DNA of 64,000 bases from Anaerovirgula multivorans (GTDB lineage Bacteria > Bacillota > Clostridia > Peptostreptococcales > Natronincolaceae): positions 62,001 through 126,000 of the forward strand of contig NZ_FZOJ01000004.1 of assembly GCF_900188145.1 (NCBI RefSeq). The letters run 5' to 3'. This document shows, piece by piece, positions 52,932 through 62,093 of this stretch (position 1 is the first letter of the stretch; every line of letters starts with the position of its first letter). The position numbers and the translations under genes were made by a program. The notes under the pieces were generated by a model. It worked only from the letters and a program-made list of their open reading frames with translations, did no database searches and was not told the origin of the DNA.

Positions 52932-54518
52932 TTACAGCTTAACAAGATTAATTTTCAAAATACCTTCCACATTGCCAATCATGTTTAAAGTTTCTTTGTC
53001 CACTTCTGAGTCTACCGTTAAAAACATCATAGCCTCTTGCCCTTTAACGTTTCTACTTACCTGCATGGTAGCGATATTTACCTTGCTAGCGCCTAATAAA
53101 GTACCAATTTGTCCAATCATACCGGGCTTATCAGTATTATTCGCTACTAGCACATAAGGTGTAGGGGTTGCATCAAATTCAAAACCATTCACTTCTACAA
53201 TTCTAGCATCCTTCTTACCAAATATGGTTCCTGCTGCTGTAAAGGTCTTCTCTTTCGTAATAATATTGATTCGAACTTTGTTCATGTAATCGCCATTTAC
53301 CGTCTGCTTACTTTCCACAACACTTATACCCCTGTTCTTAGCTGTTAACCTAGCGTTCACATAATTTACTCGTTCTTTAAGTATCGGTTCGAAAACCCCT
53401 TTTAATATTGCTAAAGTAACTGCTGACGTTTCCATATCAGCCACTGTACCGCTATAAATTACCTCTATTTTTTCAATAGGCTTCTTTTCCAGCTGATGAT
53501 ATAGCTTCCCTAATACTTCCCCTAGCTGCAAATAGGACTTTAGCGCTTCTAACTCCTGGTGCTGTAGGGTTGGAAGGTTTACTGCATTCGGCACCATCCC
53601 GCCCTTTAAGGCACTGATCACTTCTTGGGCAATCGTCACCCCTACGTTATTTTGTGCTTCTACCGTATCTGCTCCTAAATGAGGAGTAATAATAACATTA
53701 TCTAAATCTAATAATGGTGATGTGGTATTTGGCTCATTCACCAACACATCTATTCCTGCACTAGCTACGATACCCTCTCTAATGGCTTTGACCAGGGCAT
53801 CCTCATCAATAATTCCACCTCTTGCACAGTTAACAACCCGGACACCTTTTTTTGCTGTTTTAAATTCTTCTTCTCCAATCATGCCAAAGGTTTCTTCTGT
53901 CTTAGGCGTATGGACTGAGATGAAGTCTGATTTCTTTACTAAGTCACCAAGCTTCTTTATTTTCTCAACACTAAATTTACTAAATCGTTCATCTGTAATA
54001 TAGGGATCATAGGCAATAACCCTCATTCCAAAAGCTTGCATTCTTGTGGCTACCAATGAACCTATTCTACCTAATCCAACAATTCCCAATGTTTTTCCCT
54101 GAAGCTCTGTCCCTTTAAAGCCACTTCGATCCCAATTTCTGTTTTTTATAAAGCTATTAGCTTGAGGAATATTACGGCATGATGCAATAAGTAGTCCTAT
54201 CGTATGTTCCGCCGCAGATACTGTATTGGCTTCGGGAGTATTGACTACGATAATTCCTCGATTTGTCGCCCCCTCCATGTTAATATTATCTACTCCATTT
54301 CCAGCTCTACCCACCACCTTTAGATTGGTAGCATGTTGATAAAATTCTTCATCAATTTTCGTAACACTTCGGACTACAATAGCATCGTAGTTTTTAATAA
54401 TATCCAGTAGCCTTTCTCTATCTACACTTAACTGTATATCAACATCTATTTCCATTCCAGAGTTTTTTAAGGCCTCGATACCTTTTTCAGCAATTTTTTC
54501 CGTCACTAACACCTTCAT
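52932..54518 (-). CDS. serA: D-3-phosphoglycerate dehydrogenase (long form)
   Basis: 528 residues. First step of serine synthesis. NAD-binding domain with GIVGLGRIGSLVATRM near 146-161 and the active-site set VRSVTKI, NCARGGIIDE and PHLGADT; then the allosteric substrate-binding domain and a C-terminal ACT domain (NTDKPGMIGQIGTLLG...VDKETLNMIGNVEGI). GGGGG precedes the ATG. A serine-specific T-box leader lies upstream. serC is not next to it. Confidence 0.94.
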   Translation of the reverse strand: MKVLVTEKIAEKGIEALKNSGMEIDVDIQLSVDRERLLDIIKNYDAIVVRSVTKIDEEFYQHATNLKVVGRAGNGVDNINMEGATNRGIIVVNTPEANTVSAAEHTIGLLIASCRNIPQANSFIKNRNWDRSGFKGTELQGKTLGIVGLGRIGSLVATRMQAFGMRVIAYDPYITDERFSKFSVEKIKKLGDLVKKSDFISVHTPKTEETFGMIGEEEFKTAKKGVRVVNCARGGIIDEDALVKAIREGIVASAGIDVLVNEPNTTSPLLDLDNVIITPHLGADTVEAQNNVGVTIAQEVISALKGGMVPNAVNLPTLQHQELEALKSYLQLGEVLGKLYHQLEKKPIEKIEVIYSGTVADMETSAVTLAILKGVFEPILKERVNYVNARLTAKNRGISVVESKQTVNGDYMNKVRINIITKEKTFTAAGTIFGKKDARIVEVNGFEFDATPTPYVLVANNTDKPGMIGQIGTLLGASKVNIATMQVSRNVKGQEAMMFLTVDSEVDKETLNMIGNVEGILKINLVKL

Positions 54519-54711
54519 GTGTTTTCCCCCTTTAAAATTATATTTCTACTTCAACTCCTCTGGTCCTCCTGTTCCTGCCGCTTGAGAACCAATTATCATG
54601 CTTCAGATTTGAAAGATCCTCTCTAGGTTTTCATTGAGTCTTTTTAACAACTTTCATCCCTCCAACCTCCTATTTATTACATTATCTCATTAACGTGGTA
54701 AACTATTTTTA
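54519..54711. other. Gap between T-box terminator and serA
   Basis: About 190 bases after the T-box. On the minus strand AGGAGG and GGAGGG precede an ATG that opens only an 8-codon frame (MKVVKKTQ), and a later 17-codon frame begins MIIGSQAAGTGG without a good site. These may be a decayed gene or leader peptides; I cannot tell. No second terminator is seen. Confidence 0.4.
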
Positions 54712-54973
54712 TAAATAAAAAACTCCCGTTCTTGGCCTAAAAAGCCAAGGACGAGAGCTATACTCACGTGGTGCCACCTTGTTTTGTCATAAAATATTAT
54801 GACCTCAAATTCAATAACGGTATTAACCGGAACGGGTTTTTTCCCCGTCTGCTTGGGAGCGGATTCAACAGTCTTTGGTACCAATTTCCACCTAACATTG
54901 GCTCTCTATAACCTTATCCCCGTTTACTATTCTCTTTCATAGCATTTTGGCAACTATGTAACTGATATATATA
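54712..54973 (-). promoter_or_regulatory. T-box riboswitch (serine, specifier TCC) with terminator
   Basis: The T-box sequence AAGGTGGCACCACGT is at 54766-54780 (minus). The specifier region reads TTGAATCCGCTCC, with TCC (54861-54863) after GAA, which points to serine tRNA with anticodon GGA. The terminator has arms near 54744-54757 and 54722-54736 (CTCTCGTCCTTGGC with GCCAAGAACGGGAG), ending in TTTTTTATT. Uncharged tRNA-Ser would allow serA expression. The specifier position is inferred from general T-box layout. Confidence 0.92.
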
Positions 54974-54979
54974 AAATAT

Positions 54980-55008
54980 ATCCTACTACGATTCATACCC
55001 TTTGTCAA
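54980..55008 (-). promoter_or_regulatory. Promoter of the T-box-serA transcript
   Basis: Minus strand TTGACA (55003-55008), 17 bases, TAGGAT (54980-54985). Start near 54973, just ahead of T-box stem I. Confidence 0.7.
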
Positions 55009-55024
55009 GAATTTTTTTTAAATT

Positions 55025-56116
55025 TTATTTCTTTCCTCTTTTTTGCCAAGCATGTAATAATAGCGCCAATCCTATAACTCCATAGGCAACAAATACTCTG
55101 AAGAATTCTCCAATTTGGCTATCCCCCATTAAGTTTTGTCCCGCCATTGGAGATATAATGAATAGCATATGGAAAAGGAAGGTTCCCAATAACGCCTGTC
55201 TATAGGTAGCCTTTGTAACAGAAGCACCACCAATTAATAAAGATGCTACAGCAAAAAGTCCTACCTGTTCGTGACTTCCATAGGTGTTTAAGGTACCAAT
55301 ATTTTGAAGAAAAATAATTTGTCCCCATGCTGCTAGAACTGTAGAAATAATGATGGCAGTAATCCTTGTTCTGTCAACATTGATTCCTGATACTTCAGCT
55401 ATATGCATATTCTGTCCTACAGTACGCATCTCTTGGCCTAACTTGGTTCTTAAGAAAAAGGTTAATGTCAAACACAATAAGCCTACTACAATAATGGTGC
55501 TCATAGGAACAGTTAATCCTTGATATGGCCTAATTTTCCAAACATTGTCCAACGCCTGTCGAACGCCGATCAAGTCTACACTATTTCTAACTCCCATCCC
55601 CGTAGATATAATCAGCTTCTCGGTTTTAAAGGGAATAATGGTGCCAGCAAACACCAAAAATACCAGTTGGTATACACCATTTGCAAAGAAACCTAGAATC
55701 ATACTGGTAATCATTTCTTTACCTTTAGCTCTATTTAAAACCTGTCCTACCAAATAACCAAATACAATAGCTAAAGGAGTAGAAACTAGAAAGGCTATCA
55801 AGAGACCGCTTAATCCTCCTAAAGAGTGGTCTGTAACAAAGACTAAAGCAATCTGTCCAGCTATAGCTCCTAATACAATTCCAAAATTTAATCCCATCCC
55901 TGCTATAACAGGAATGATTAAGGATATTACCAAGAAGGAGTTCCTAGCTAGTCTTGTAATTACTTCGTTCAATACGAAAGTGAATTGAAGTTCTGACAAA
56001 TTATAACCAATTCCACATAGAACTATAAAGACAATAGGTACAATGAATCGGAAGATATAGTCTGATGTCATCTGTCTTTTGGTTTTTATCTCATCTAGTT
56101 TCACATTCTGATCCAT
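55025..56116 (-). CDS. ABC transporter permease of the DUF3798 system
   Basis: 363 residues, about 9-10 membrane segments after a charged N-terminus. Branched-chain/monosaccharide permease family (BPD_transp_2 type), with GMGLNFGIVLGAIAGQIAL, GLFAVASLLIGGASVTKATYRQALLGT. Pairs with the permease encoded just upstream; the genes overlap by one base (TAATG) with AGGAGG inside the upstream gene. Substrate unknown; the family includes importers of sugars, nucleosides and other small molecules. Confidence 0.85.
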   Translation of the reverse strand: MDQNVKLDEIKTKRQMTSDYIFRFIVPIVFIVLCGIGYNLSELQFTFVLNEVITRLARNSFLVISLIIPVIAGMGLNFGIVLGAIAGQIALVFVTDHSLGGLSGLLIAFLVSTPLAIVFGYLVGQVLNRAKGKEMITSMILGFFANGVYQLVFLVFAGTIIPFKTEKLIISTGMGVRNSVDLIGVRQALDNVWKIRPYQGLTVPMSTIIVVGLLCLTLTFFLRTKLGQEMRTVGQNMHIAEVSGINVDRTRITAIIISTVLAAWGQIIFLQNIGTLNTYGSHEQVGLFAVASLLIGGASVTKATYRQALLGTFLFHMLFIISPMAGQNLMGDSQIGEFFRVFVAYGVIGLALLLHAWQKRGKK

Positions 56117-57159
56117 TAGGCTAAGTCACCTCCTGTTTTTCTCGTTAAGGCATAAAGAATAATGCCGTTCTGAACAATCATTCGAATAACCTCTGACATA
56201 TTTCCATCGGCTAATATATTGAGCACAGGAAGGGCCACAACCAATAAAGCTTGGAACAAGAAAGTTCCTATAATAACATGAGAAATTTTAACTTTTTTGA
56301 TCGATGCGCCGCCAATCAATATCGCTGCGACTGCAGGCATAGCAGAGTAAAGAGGTGCATTATACAGCTGTAAAAAACCAAAGGATTGACTGTAAACAAT
56401 AATACCGATTGCTCCTAGTATTGTTGACAGGATTACCCCTAATATTCTCTGTTGATTTACGTTAATTCCAGTGGCGGTTGCAAATCTTTCATTTGATCCA
56501 GCAGCATTCATAATAACACCGCTTTTAGTTTTTCCAAAAAACCATACTATAAGGCAACATAAACCAAAGAATAGCAACAATCCCGTAGGCACCTGAACAC
56601 CCGCAAAATTGAAACTTAAAAAGCTGTTCAAAACTTTATCTATAGAGGACTCAAGAGAAACTGTAACCCTTAAGCCGCTACCACCAACAGCCCAAATTAA
56701 TTCTGGACTTCTAAAGGGGGCCAACAGCCAAAAGATACACATCGCCGATACAACAGAAAAACCTACATAGGTTCCTACTGTCATCTCCTGGCCCTTCATT
56801 CTATTCAACATTTGCCCATAAAAATAGCCAACAATAGCAGCTAAAGGGATCGCCACTATTAATGTAATGAAAAGACCTGTAAATCCAGTTAGTTTAAATT
56901 CTATACTAATTAAAGCTCCTATCAATCCACATACAATCCCTAAAGGAAGAGCAAAGTTCAAACCTACCCCAGCTCGAATAGCCGGCACCATAGCCAGTAC
57001 CAATATACCATTCATACCTATACGGGTAAGGATATCCCCAATAAGTCCAGGGATGGGTATCGACAGCATAGCCGCCATAATAGAAAGGATAAATAAAAAT
57101 CCTCCAATGATCAGTCTAGGATATCCTACTTTTTCTACGAAATTTTTAAAGCTCTCCAT
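56116..57159 (-). CDS. ABC transporter permease of the DUF3798 system
   Basis: 347 residues, about 9-10 membrane segments. Same family as the next gene: AGVGLNFALPLGIVCGLIGAL, and SAMPAVAAILIGGASIKKVKISHVIIGT aligns with its partner's LLIGGASVTKATYRQALLGT. The two probably form a heterodimer. One base separates its start from the ATPase stop. Confidence 0.85.
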   Translation of the reverse strand: MESFKNFVEKVGYPRLIIGGFLFILSIMAAMLSIPIPGLIGDILTRIGMNGILVLAMVPAIRAGVGLNFALPLGIVCGLIGALISIEFKLTGFTGLFITLIVAIPLAAIVGYFYGQMLNRMKGQEMTVGTYVGFSVVSAMCIFWLLAPFRSPELIWAVGGSGLRVTVSLESSIDKVLNSFLSFNFAGVQVPTGLLLFFGLCCLIVWFFGKTKSGVIMNAAGSNERFATATGINVNQQRILGVILSTILGAIGIIVYSQSFGFLQLYNAPLYSAMPAVAAILIGGASIKKVKISHVIIGTFLFQALLVVALPVLNILADGNMSEVIRMIVQNGIILYALTRKTGGDLA

Positions 57160-57160
57160 C

Positions 57161-58762
57161 CTATGATACCCCCTCTTTGCCGTATTCTCCAGCCATCATC
57201 AAACCAAAATCAACATCGCTGGCATTAGGAGCTAAAATCCCCTCTAGCTTTCCTTCAAAAATGATGGCAATTCTATCAGAAATCGAACGGAGCTCTGCCA
57301 GTTCACTGGAGGTGATAATAACTGTCATCCCAAGTTCCTTGTTCAGCTTAACTAGCAAATCAAGAACAATCTTTTTAGCGCCAATATCAATGCCTCTTGT
57401 AGGTTCTGATACCAAAATGATATCTGGATCCAATGTCAATGCCCTAGCTATACAAACTTTTTGCTGATTACCGCCACTAAGACGACGGGTTAACTGCTTT
57501 GGCCCTGTACACCGGATATCCAACTCCTTAATCATGTCCAAAGCATGCTCCCTAACCATCTTTTCATCCATCATGCGAATAGCGGCTGTTTTCTTAATAA
57601 ATTTTTCCTTTATTTGAAGTGCTGAAATAGCAATATTGTGTTCTATCGAATCGTCTAATAATAAGCCTACACCTCTTCGATCCTCCGTTACAAAAGCAAC
57701 GCCTAAGTCCAATGACTTTTTAGGCTGATTTAAAGGAAGCGACTCACTATTCTTCAAAATTTCACCTTTTGTAGGATATAGCCCCATAATACCATTAGCA
57801 ACACCAATTTTCCCTTGGCCTCCTAAACCACCAATACCTAGAATTTCACCTCTTCGTACCTTTAGGTTTAAGCCCTTTACCACCTCTCCAGGCATATCTA
57901 CATAAAGATCCTTTATATTTAAAATATAATCCTCGTCTTCTGTTTCCTCTTTAAAGATTTTGTCCATATTGGTGCTCTCGATTTTTCTACCCACCATCAA
58001 CTCAGCAATTTTATGAACATCAGCATCCTTCGTTATTAAGTTGCTAACAACTTCTCCATCCCTCAATACAGTAATGTTATCCGTTATTTCTATAATTTCA
58101 TCCAATCTATGGGAAATAAACAAGATTGCAATCCCCATATCTGCTAATTTCCGAACAATTTTCAAAAACCTATCGGCTTCTGATTCCGCTAAAACAGCTG
58201 TAGGCTCATCAAATACCAATAGTTTTAAATTGTCTTTATCGATTTCCCTAGCGATCTCTACGAACTGCATATATCCTACTGGTAATCCTGCTACCGGCAG
58301 CCATTCATCGATGGACATTCCTAGCTTATCTAAGGCCTCACGGCTATCCTGTCCCATTTTCTTGAAGTCCAAGGTTTTCATTTTAGGCCCTAATATCCGA
58401 CTAAATAAGTTGTCTTTTGTTATTTCTCTATTTAATTTAATATTTTCCGTAATACTAAAACCTGGGATTAGCATAAATTCTTGATGCACCATACCGATCC
58501 CCAGCTCCATCGACTCTTTAGGAGACTTGGGGTTAGCAACCTCTCCATCGATTAAAATATCTCCTTCATAGCCTCCTGTGCTATGAATCACAGGCATGCC
58601 AAAAAGAATGTTCATCAAAGTCGATTTTCCTGCACCATTTTCCCCTACCAAGCCATGAATTTCACCAGCCTTGATATTAATATTGACACCCTTTAGCACC
58701 CTATTACCGGAATAGTCTTTACTAACATCCTTCATCTGTAATAAATATTCTGCTGTCAACAC
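57161..58762 (-). CDS. ABC transporter ATP-binding protein with two ATPase domains
   Basis: 533 residues from GTG 58762 (AGGAGG five bases upstream; TTG 58759 is also possible, and the frame extends to TTG 58780 without a site). First domain: Walker A GENGAGKST, degenerate signature PVGYMQFVEIAREI, FDEPTAVL. Second domain: altered Walker A GLGGQGKIG, intact signature LSGGNQQKVCIARAL, SEPTRGID. This two-domain layout is like RbsA/MglA. It powers the two permeases downstream. A stem-loop at 58795-58822 precedes it. Confidence 0.9.
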   Translation of the reverse strand: MLTAEYLLQMKDVSKDYSGNRVLKGVNINIKAGEIHGLVGENGAGKSTLMNILFGMPVIHSTGGYEGDILIDGEVANPKSPKESMELGIGMVHQEFMLIPGFSITENIKLNREITKDNLFSRILGPKMKTLDFKKMGQDSREALDKLGMSIDEWLPVAGLPVGYMQFVEIAREIDKDNLKLLVFDEPTAVLAESEADRFLKIVRKLADMGIAILFISHRLDEIIEITDNITVLRDGEVVSNLITKDADVHKIAELMVGRKIESTNMDKIFKEETEDEDYILNIKDLYVDMPGEVVKGLNLKVRRGEILGIGGLGGQGKIGVANGIMGLYPTKGEILKNSESLPLNQPKKSLDLGVAFVTEDRRGVGLLLDDSIEHNIAISALQIKEKFIKKTAAIRMMDEKMVREHALDMIKELDIRCTGPKQLTRRLSGGNQQKVCIARALTLDPDIILVSEPTRGIDIGAKKIVLDLLVKLNKELGMTVIITSSELAELRSISDRIAIIFEGKLEGILAPNASDVDFGLMMAGEYGKEGVS

Positions 58763-58794
58763 TGTTCCCTCCTTTGACAAATGAAGTCCTAAAT

Positions 58795-58822
58795 ATTGAG
58801 GTTGCCAAAGGGCAACCTCAAT
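58795..58822 (-). other. Intercistronic stem-loop after the DUF3798 binding-protein gene
   Basis: ATTGAGGTTGCC, four-base loop, GGCAACCTCAAT: 12 perfect pairs. On the minus strand ATTTAGG follows, so no strong U-tract. Likely stabilises the binding-protein message or lowers downstream expression. Confidence 0.6.
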
Positions 58823-58864
58823 AGAATTTATCCCACTATTTTCTAAGAAACTTAGTTTTATTTC

Positions 58865-60016
58865 TTAGAATATTTCTAACTCTGCAACAAACATCAAGAA
58901 GTTTGGTAGACCATCTAATGCAGTTACCTCAACTTCTCCACCAGTTTCTTGAGCTAATAGCTCTGTCATTTTAGCTACATCAAATTTATCTACTTCTCCC
59001 TTAGCATAGGCAACACCATATTCTACTCCAGCTCTTACCATAGCCATACTAGCAGGTGCTTTCCAAGTAGCCATTCTTCCACTAGCACCAGCTTCTCCAA
59101 CCTTATTCTTGATTTGTGATAACATGAAGGCAACATTTCCAGCCTCTTCTGTAGGAACTTCGATTCCTAAAGCTCCTGGATATGCATGATATGGGGATGG
59201 ACAGCATTGCTCTGTAAATACTGCTCCCTCAGTCATAATAGAACGAATCATTGGTTCCATCATAGCGCAGTTGGTTCCAAAGAATACAGTATCTTTTCCA
59301 TTAGTCGCTACCTGTCTTGGAATATCTTCTAAAATAAACAGTTGTGTTCCTGGGATACCAGCATCACCAGTTGGATCTGGGGCATCTACTTCAATAAATT
59401 TCATACCTAATTTATCTGCAGTTTCTCTAAAGATATCTCTACGTTGAGATAAAAGCTCATAAGACATATGTCTTGGGAAGGAATAATGTACAAAGGTTTC
59501 TGCTCCCATTTTTTGAGCATTTTCTACAATTGTTCTACCACGGGTTAATTGATCAACGTCTAAAAGAATGTCTGCACGAGCTGCTATCATATCTGGATCC
59601 TCATGAGGATTACCCACTATAAATACAATATCATCTCTTGTTTCTTTGATTGTATCAATAGCTGCTGCTGTTCCAGGTACAGCTTGAACAACAACAATGG
59701 CCTTCACTTCTGGATCTGCTGCTAAAGCAACGATTTGAGCAATCGTAGTTTCTTGCTCCTGCATAAATCTGTCAGGATATGTAACGTGCTTGATCACATC
59801 AGCACCATATCTAGCTACCATTTCTTCTGCAGCTCGAAATTCTTCTTCGTTTTGAGAAACAGTTGAAGTTGCTAAACCAATTTTAAAACCCAATCCTTCG
59901 CTAACTGCTGGTTCTTCACCATCTTCCGGTGCAGCTGCTGGTTCATTTTGACCACAGGCCACTAGACCAAATACTAACAGGCCAATCATCAACAAAGCTA
60001 ATAGCTTTTTAAACAT
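58865..60016 (-). CDS. DUF3798 solute-binding lipoprotein of an ABC importer
   Basis: 383 residues. Lipobox FGLVACGQ (Cys 21), an acidic linker, then a periplasmic-binding-protein-like fold: FKIGLATSTVSQNEEEFRAAEEMV, DPEVKAIVVVQAVPGT, HYSFPRHMSYELLSQRRDIF, GTNCAMMEPMIRS, TEQCCPSPYHAYPGALGI. These long conserved stretches match my memory of DUF3798, a family with no assigned ligand. First gene of a four-gene importer operon. Confidence 0.8.
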   Translation of the reverse strand: MFKKLLALLMIGLLVFGLVACGQNEPAAAPEDGEEPAVSEGLGFKIGLATSTVSQNEEEFRAAEEMVARYGADVIKHVTYPDRFMQEQETTIAQIVALAADPEVKAIVVVQAVPGTAAAIDTIKETRDDIVFIVGNPHEDPDMIAARADILLDVDQLTRGRTIVENAQKMGAETFVHYSFPRHMSYELLSQRRDIFRETADKLGMKFIEVDAPDPTGDAGIPGTQLFILEDIPRQVATNGKDTVFFGTNCAMMEPMIRSIMTEGAVFTEQCCPSPYHAYPGALGIEVPTEEAGNVAFMLSQIKNKVGEAGASGRMATWKAPASMAMVRAGVEYGVAYAKGEVDKFDVAKMTELLAQETGGEVEVTALDGLPNFLMFVAELEIF

Positions 60017-60426
60017 AAAAATTTCCCCCTTATTTTTAAAAATGTTGTTTTGGAAATGCTATAATCTCTTTTCCCACCACTCCTTTCACATGATTGTATA
60101 TAGTTTAGTAGCTTAATAATTTCTTCTCGTTACTAGAAATTCAAGCTAATAAAAACTCTTGCATAACTAATAAATATACAGCCCTTATAAAGGAACAAAA
60201 CCTTCCTGAGGAAGATCTTAAAATTATTTTCATTGAATTTTCAGATTGTTTACACAAGTATTATATACTCTGTATCCATGTATATTAATCTTGTTTATTA
60301 TTATCCTTCAGACTTTAGATATTATAAATCAAAGAATCTCTCTTACAGACTGGAATGTGTCAAATGGCACAGTTTGTACTATTTGACACGTGTTTATTTG
60401 TATATAGTTTATCTTATCACCATTAA
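60017..60426. other. Upstream region of the DUF3798 importer operon
   Basis: About 410 bases without a supported gene. It contains CTTCCTGAGGAAG, a small hairpin near 60211-60223, and a 9-bp inverted repeat GTGTCAAAT/ATTTGACAC at 60357-60389 that could be an operator. A 77-codon plus-strand frame here is very AT-rich, has no ribosome site and runs into a terminator. Confidence 0.45.
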
Positions 60427-60474
60427 AAAATCAACTAAAAAATTTGAATCTTTAAAAAATTTTTAGTTGATTTT
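60427..60474 (-). terminator. Terminator of the flavoprotein pair
   Basis: AAAATCAACTAAAAA and TTTTTAGTTGATTTT, 15 perfect pairs, with A- and T-runs outside so it can work in both directions. It begins six bases past the stop codon at 60481. Confidence 0.8.
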
Positions 60475-60480
60475 ATTTTT

Positions 60481-62070
60481 TTATAAATTATATTTTCCAG
60501 CTATAGCTTCTGCCACCTTTATTCCATCTACAGCAGCTGAAATGATACCCCCTGCATATCCTGCCCCTTCTCCACAGGGATACAGGCCTTTTAAATTACT
60601 TTGATAATCTTCATTCCTCTTAATGCGAATAGGTGAAGAGCTTCTTGTTTCGATTGCTGTCATAACTGCATCTCCCATTTGAAACCCATGAAGCTTTCTA
60701 TCGAGAGCAACAATAGCTTCCTTCATAGTATTTACTACAAATCCTGGAAGGCATTGTCTCAAATCCGTTAGTACTACGCCTGGCGTGTAGGAAGGTCGAA
60801 CTATTCCTAACTCTTTAGAGGGTTGATTTTTCAAAAAATCCTTTACTAACTGAGCTGGAGCTCGATAGTTTCCTCCTCCAGCTTCAAAAGCTCTTTGCTC
60901 CCATTTTCTTTGAAAATACATGCCAGCTAGTGGATGCTCGCTCTCAAAATCCTGGAGATCTACTCCAACCAGCAAAGCACTGTTGGCATTTATCTTATCT
61001 CTTGCATGTTCACTCATACCATTCGTGACCACGCCTCCGTTCTCAGAAGCAGCCGCCACCACCTGCCCTCCAGGACACATGCAAAAAGTATAGGCAGAGC
61101 GTTGATTTGCACAGTGATGAGCTATTTTATAATCAGCAGCTCCGAGTCTAGGATGATTTGCATAATCTCCATATTGGCTCTTATCTATCAAACTTTGAGG
61201 GTGTTCAATCCGCACCCCAATAGAAAATGGTTTTTGATGAATTTCCACTTTGTTTTTATAAAGCATCTCAAAGGTATCCCTTGCACTATGTCCAATAGCC
61301 AATAACACAGCTTCTGTTTCAATGGTATTCTTCCCATTAATGACAACTCCCTTAATCGCTCCATCCTGTATTATAAAGTCTGTTACCTTCTTGCCAAATA
61401 ATACGGTTCCTCCTAATTCTATGATTTCTTGTCTTATATTTTTCACCACATCCCGTAGTATATCTGTGCCTACATGAGGTTTACTGACATACATGATTTC
61501 TGGAGGTGCTCCAGCCTTCACTAATTCCTCTAAAATTTTCCGACATCGTATATCTTTGATTTGTGTGGTTAGCTTCCCATCAGAGAAGGTTCCGGCTCCT
61601 CCTTCTCCAAATTGTACATTCGATTCTGGGTTTAGATCTCCTTTCCTCCAAAATTCTTGGATATCCTTTGTTCTATGATCCACATCTTTACCTCGTTCTA
61701 ACAGGATAGGATTGTAACCCATCTGTGCCAAAATCAAACCTGCAAATAGCCCCGCTGGTCCTGTTCCAATAATTACGGGAGGCTGTTCAAGCTTAACTTT
61801 CCCTCTATCTACAAATTTGTAATTCATATCAGGAGTTAAGATGATTTTCTTATCCTTTGTTCTTTTTAATAGCTTGTCTTGATTTTTCACCTCTACGTCT
61901 ACCGTATATACGAATTCCACCCTATCCTTTCTTCTAGCATCGATGGACTCCTTATAAATAGTATAGTCGATTAAGTCTTCTTCTCTTATCCTTAGTTTTT
62001 TAAATATAGTTGCCTTCATATCAGTCTTTTCCTGATCAATCGATATTTTAATATCTGGTACACGAATCAT
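60481..62070 (-). CDS. FAD-dependent dehydrogenase (NAD(P)/FAD oxidoreductase family)
   Basis: 529 residues from ATG 62070 (AAGGGAG seven bases upstream; the longer frame overlaps the upstream gene without a site). Begins with a small N-terminal domain (about 1-85, IRVPDIKISIDQEK), then FAD motif VIIGTGPAGLFAGLILAQMG near 98-117, NVQFGEGGAGTFSDGKL and a C-terminal GLYPCGEGAGYAGGI. I recall this as a widespread uncharacterised flavoprotein family. It follows the HI0933-type gene by 23 bases; no specific substrate can be given. Confidence 0.82.
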   Translation of the reverse strand: MIRVPDIKISIDQEKTDMKATIFKKLRIREEDLIDYTIYKESIDARRKDRVEFVYTVDVEVKNQDKLLKRTKDKKIILTPDMNYKFVDRGKVKLEQPPVIIGTGPAGLFAGLILAQMGYNPILLERGKDVDHRTKDIQEFWRKGDLNPESNVQFGEGGAGTFSDGKLTTQIKDIRCRKILEELVKAGAPPEIMYVSKPHVGTDILRDVVKNIRQEIIELGGTVLFGKKVTDFIIQDGAIKGVVINGKNTIETEAVLLAIGHSARDTFEMLYKNKVEIHQKPFSIGVRIEHPQSLIDKSQYGDYANHPRLGAADYKIAHHCANQRSAYTFCMCPGGQVVAAASENGGVVTNGMSEHARDKINANSALLVGVDLQDFESEHPLAGMYFQRKWEQRAFEAGGGNYRAPAQLVKDFLKNQPSKELGIVRPSYTPGVVLTDLRQCLPGFVVNTMKEAIVALDRKLHGFQMGDAVMTAIETRSSSPIRIKRNEDYQSNLKGLYPCGEGAGYAGGIISAAVDGIKVAEAIAGKYNL

Positions 62071-62093
62071 GGCTCTACTCCCTTCCACCTTAC

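Noticed and set aside
54690..54884. 64-codon minus-strand frame upstream of serA
   Set aside because: It lies entirely inside the T-box leader RNA and reads through its conserved elements.
60233..60466. 77-codon plus-strand frame
   Set aside because: It has no ribosome site, very AT-rich codons (many Tyr, Ile, Lys) and ends inside a terminator hairpin.
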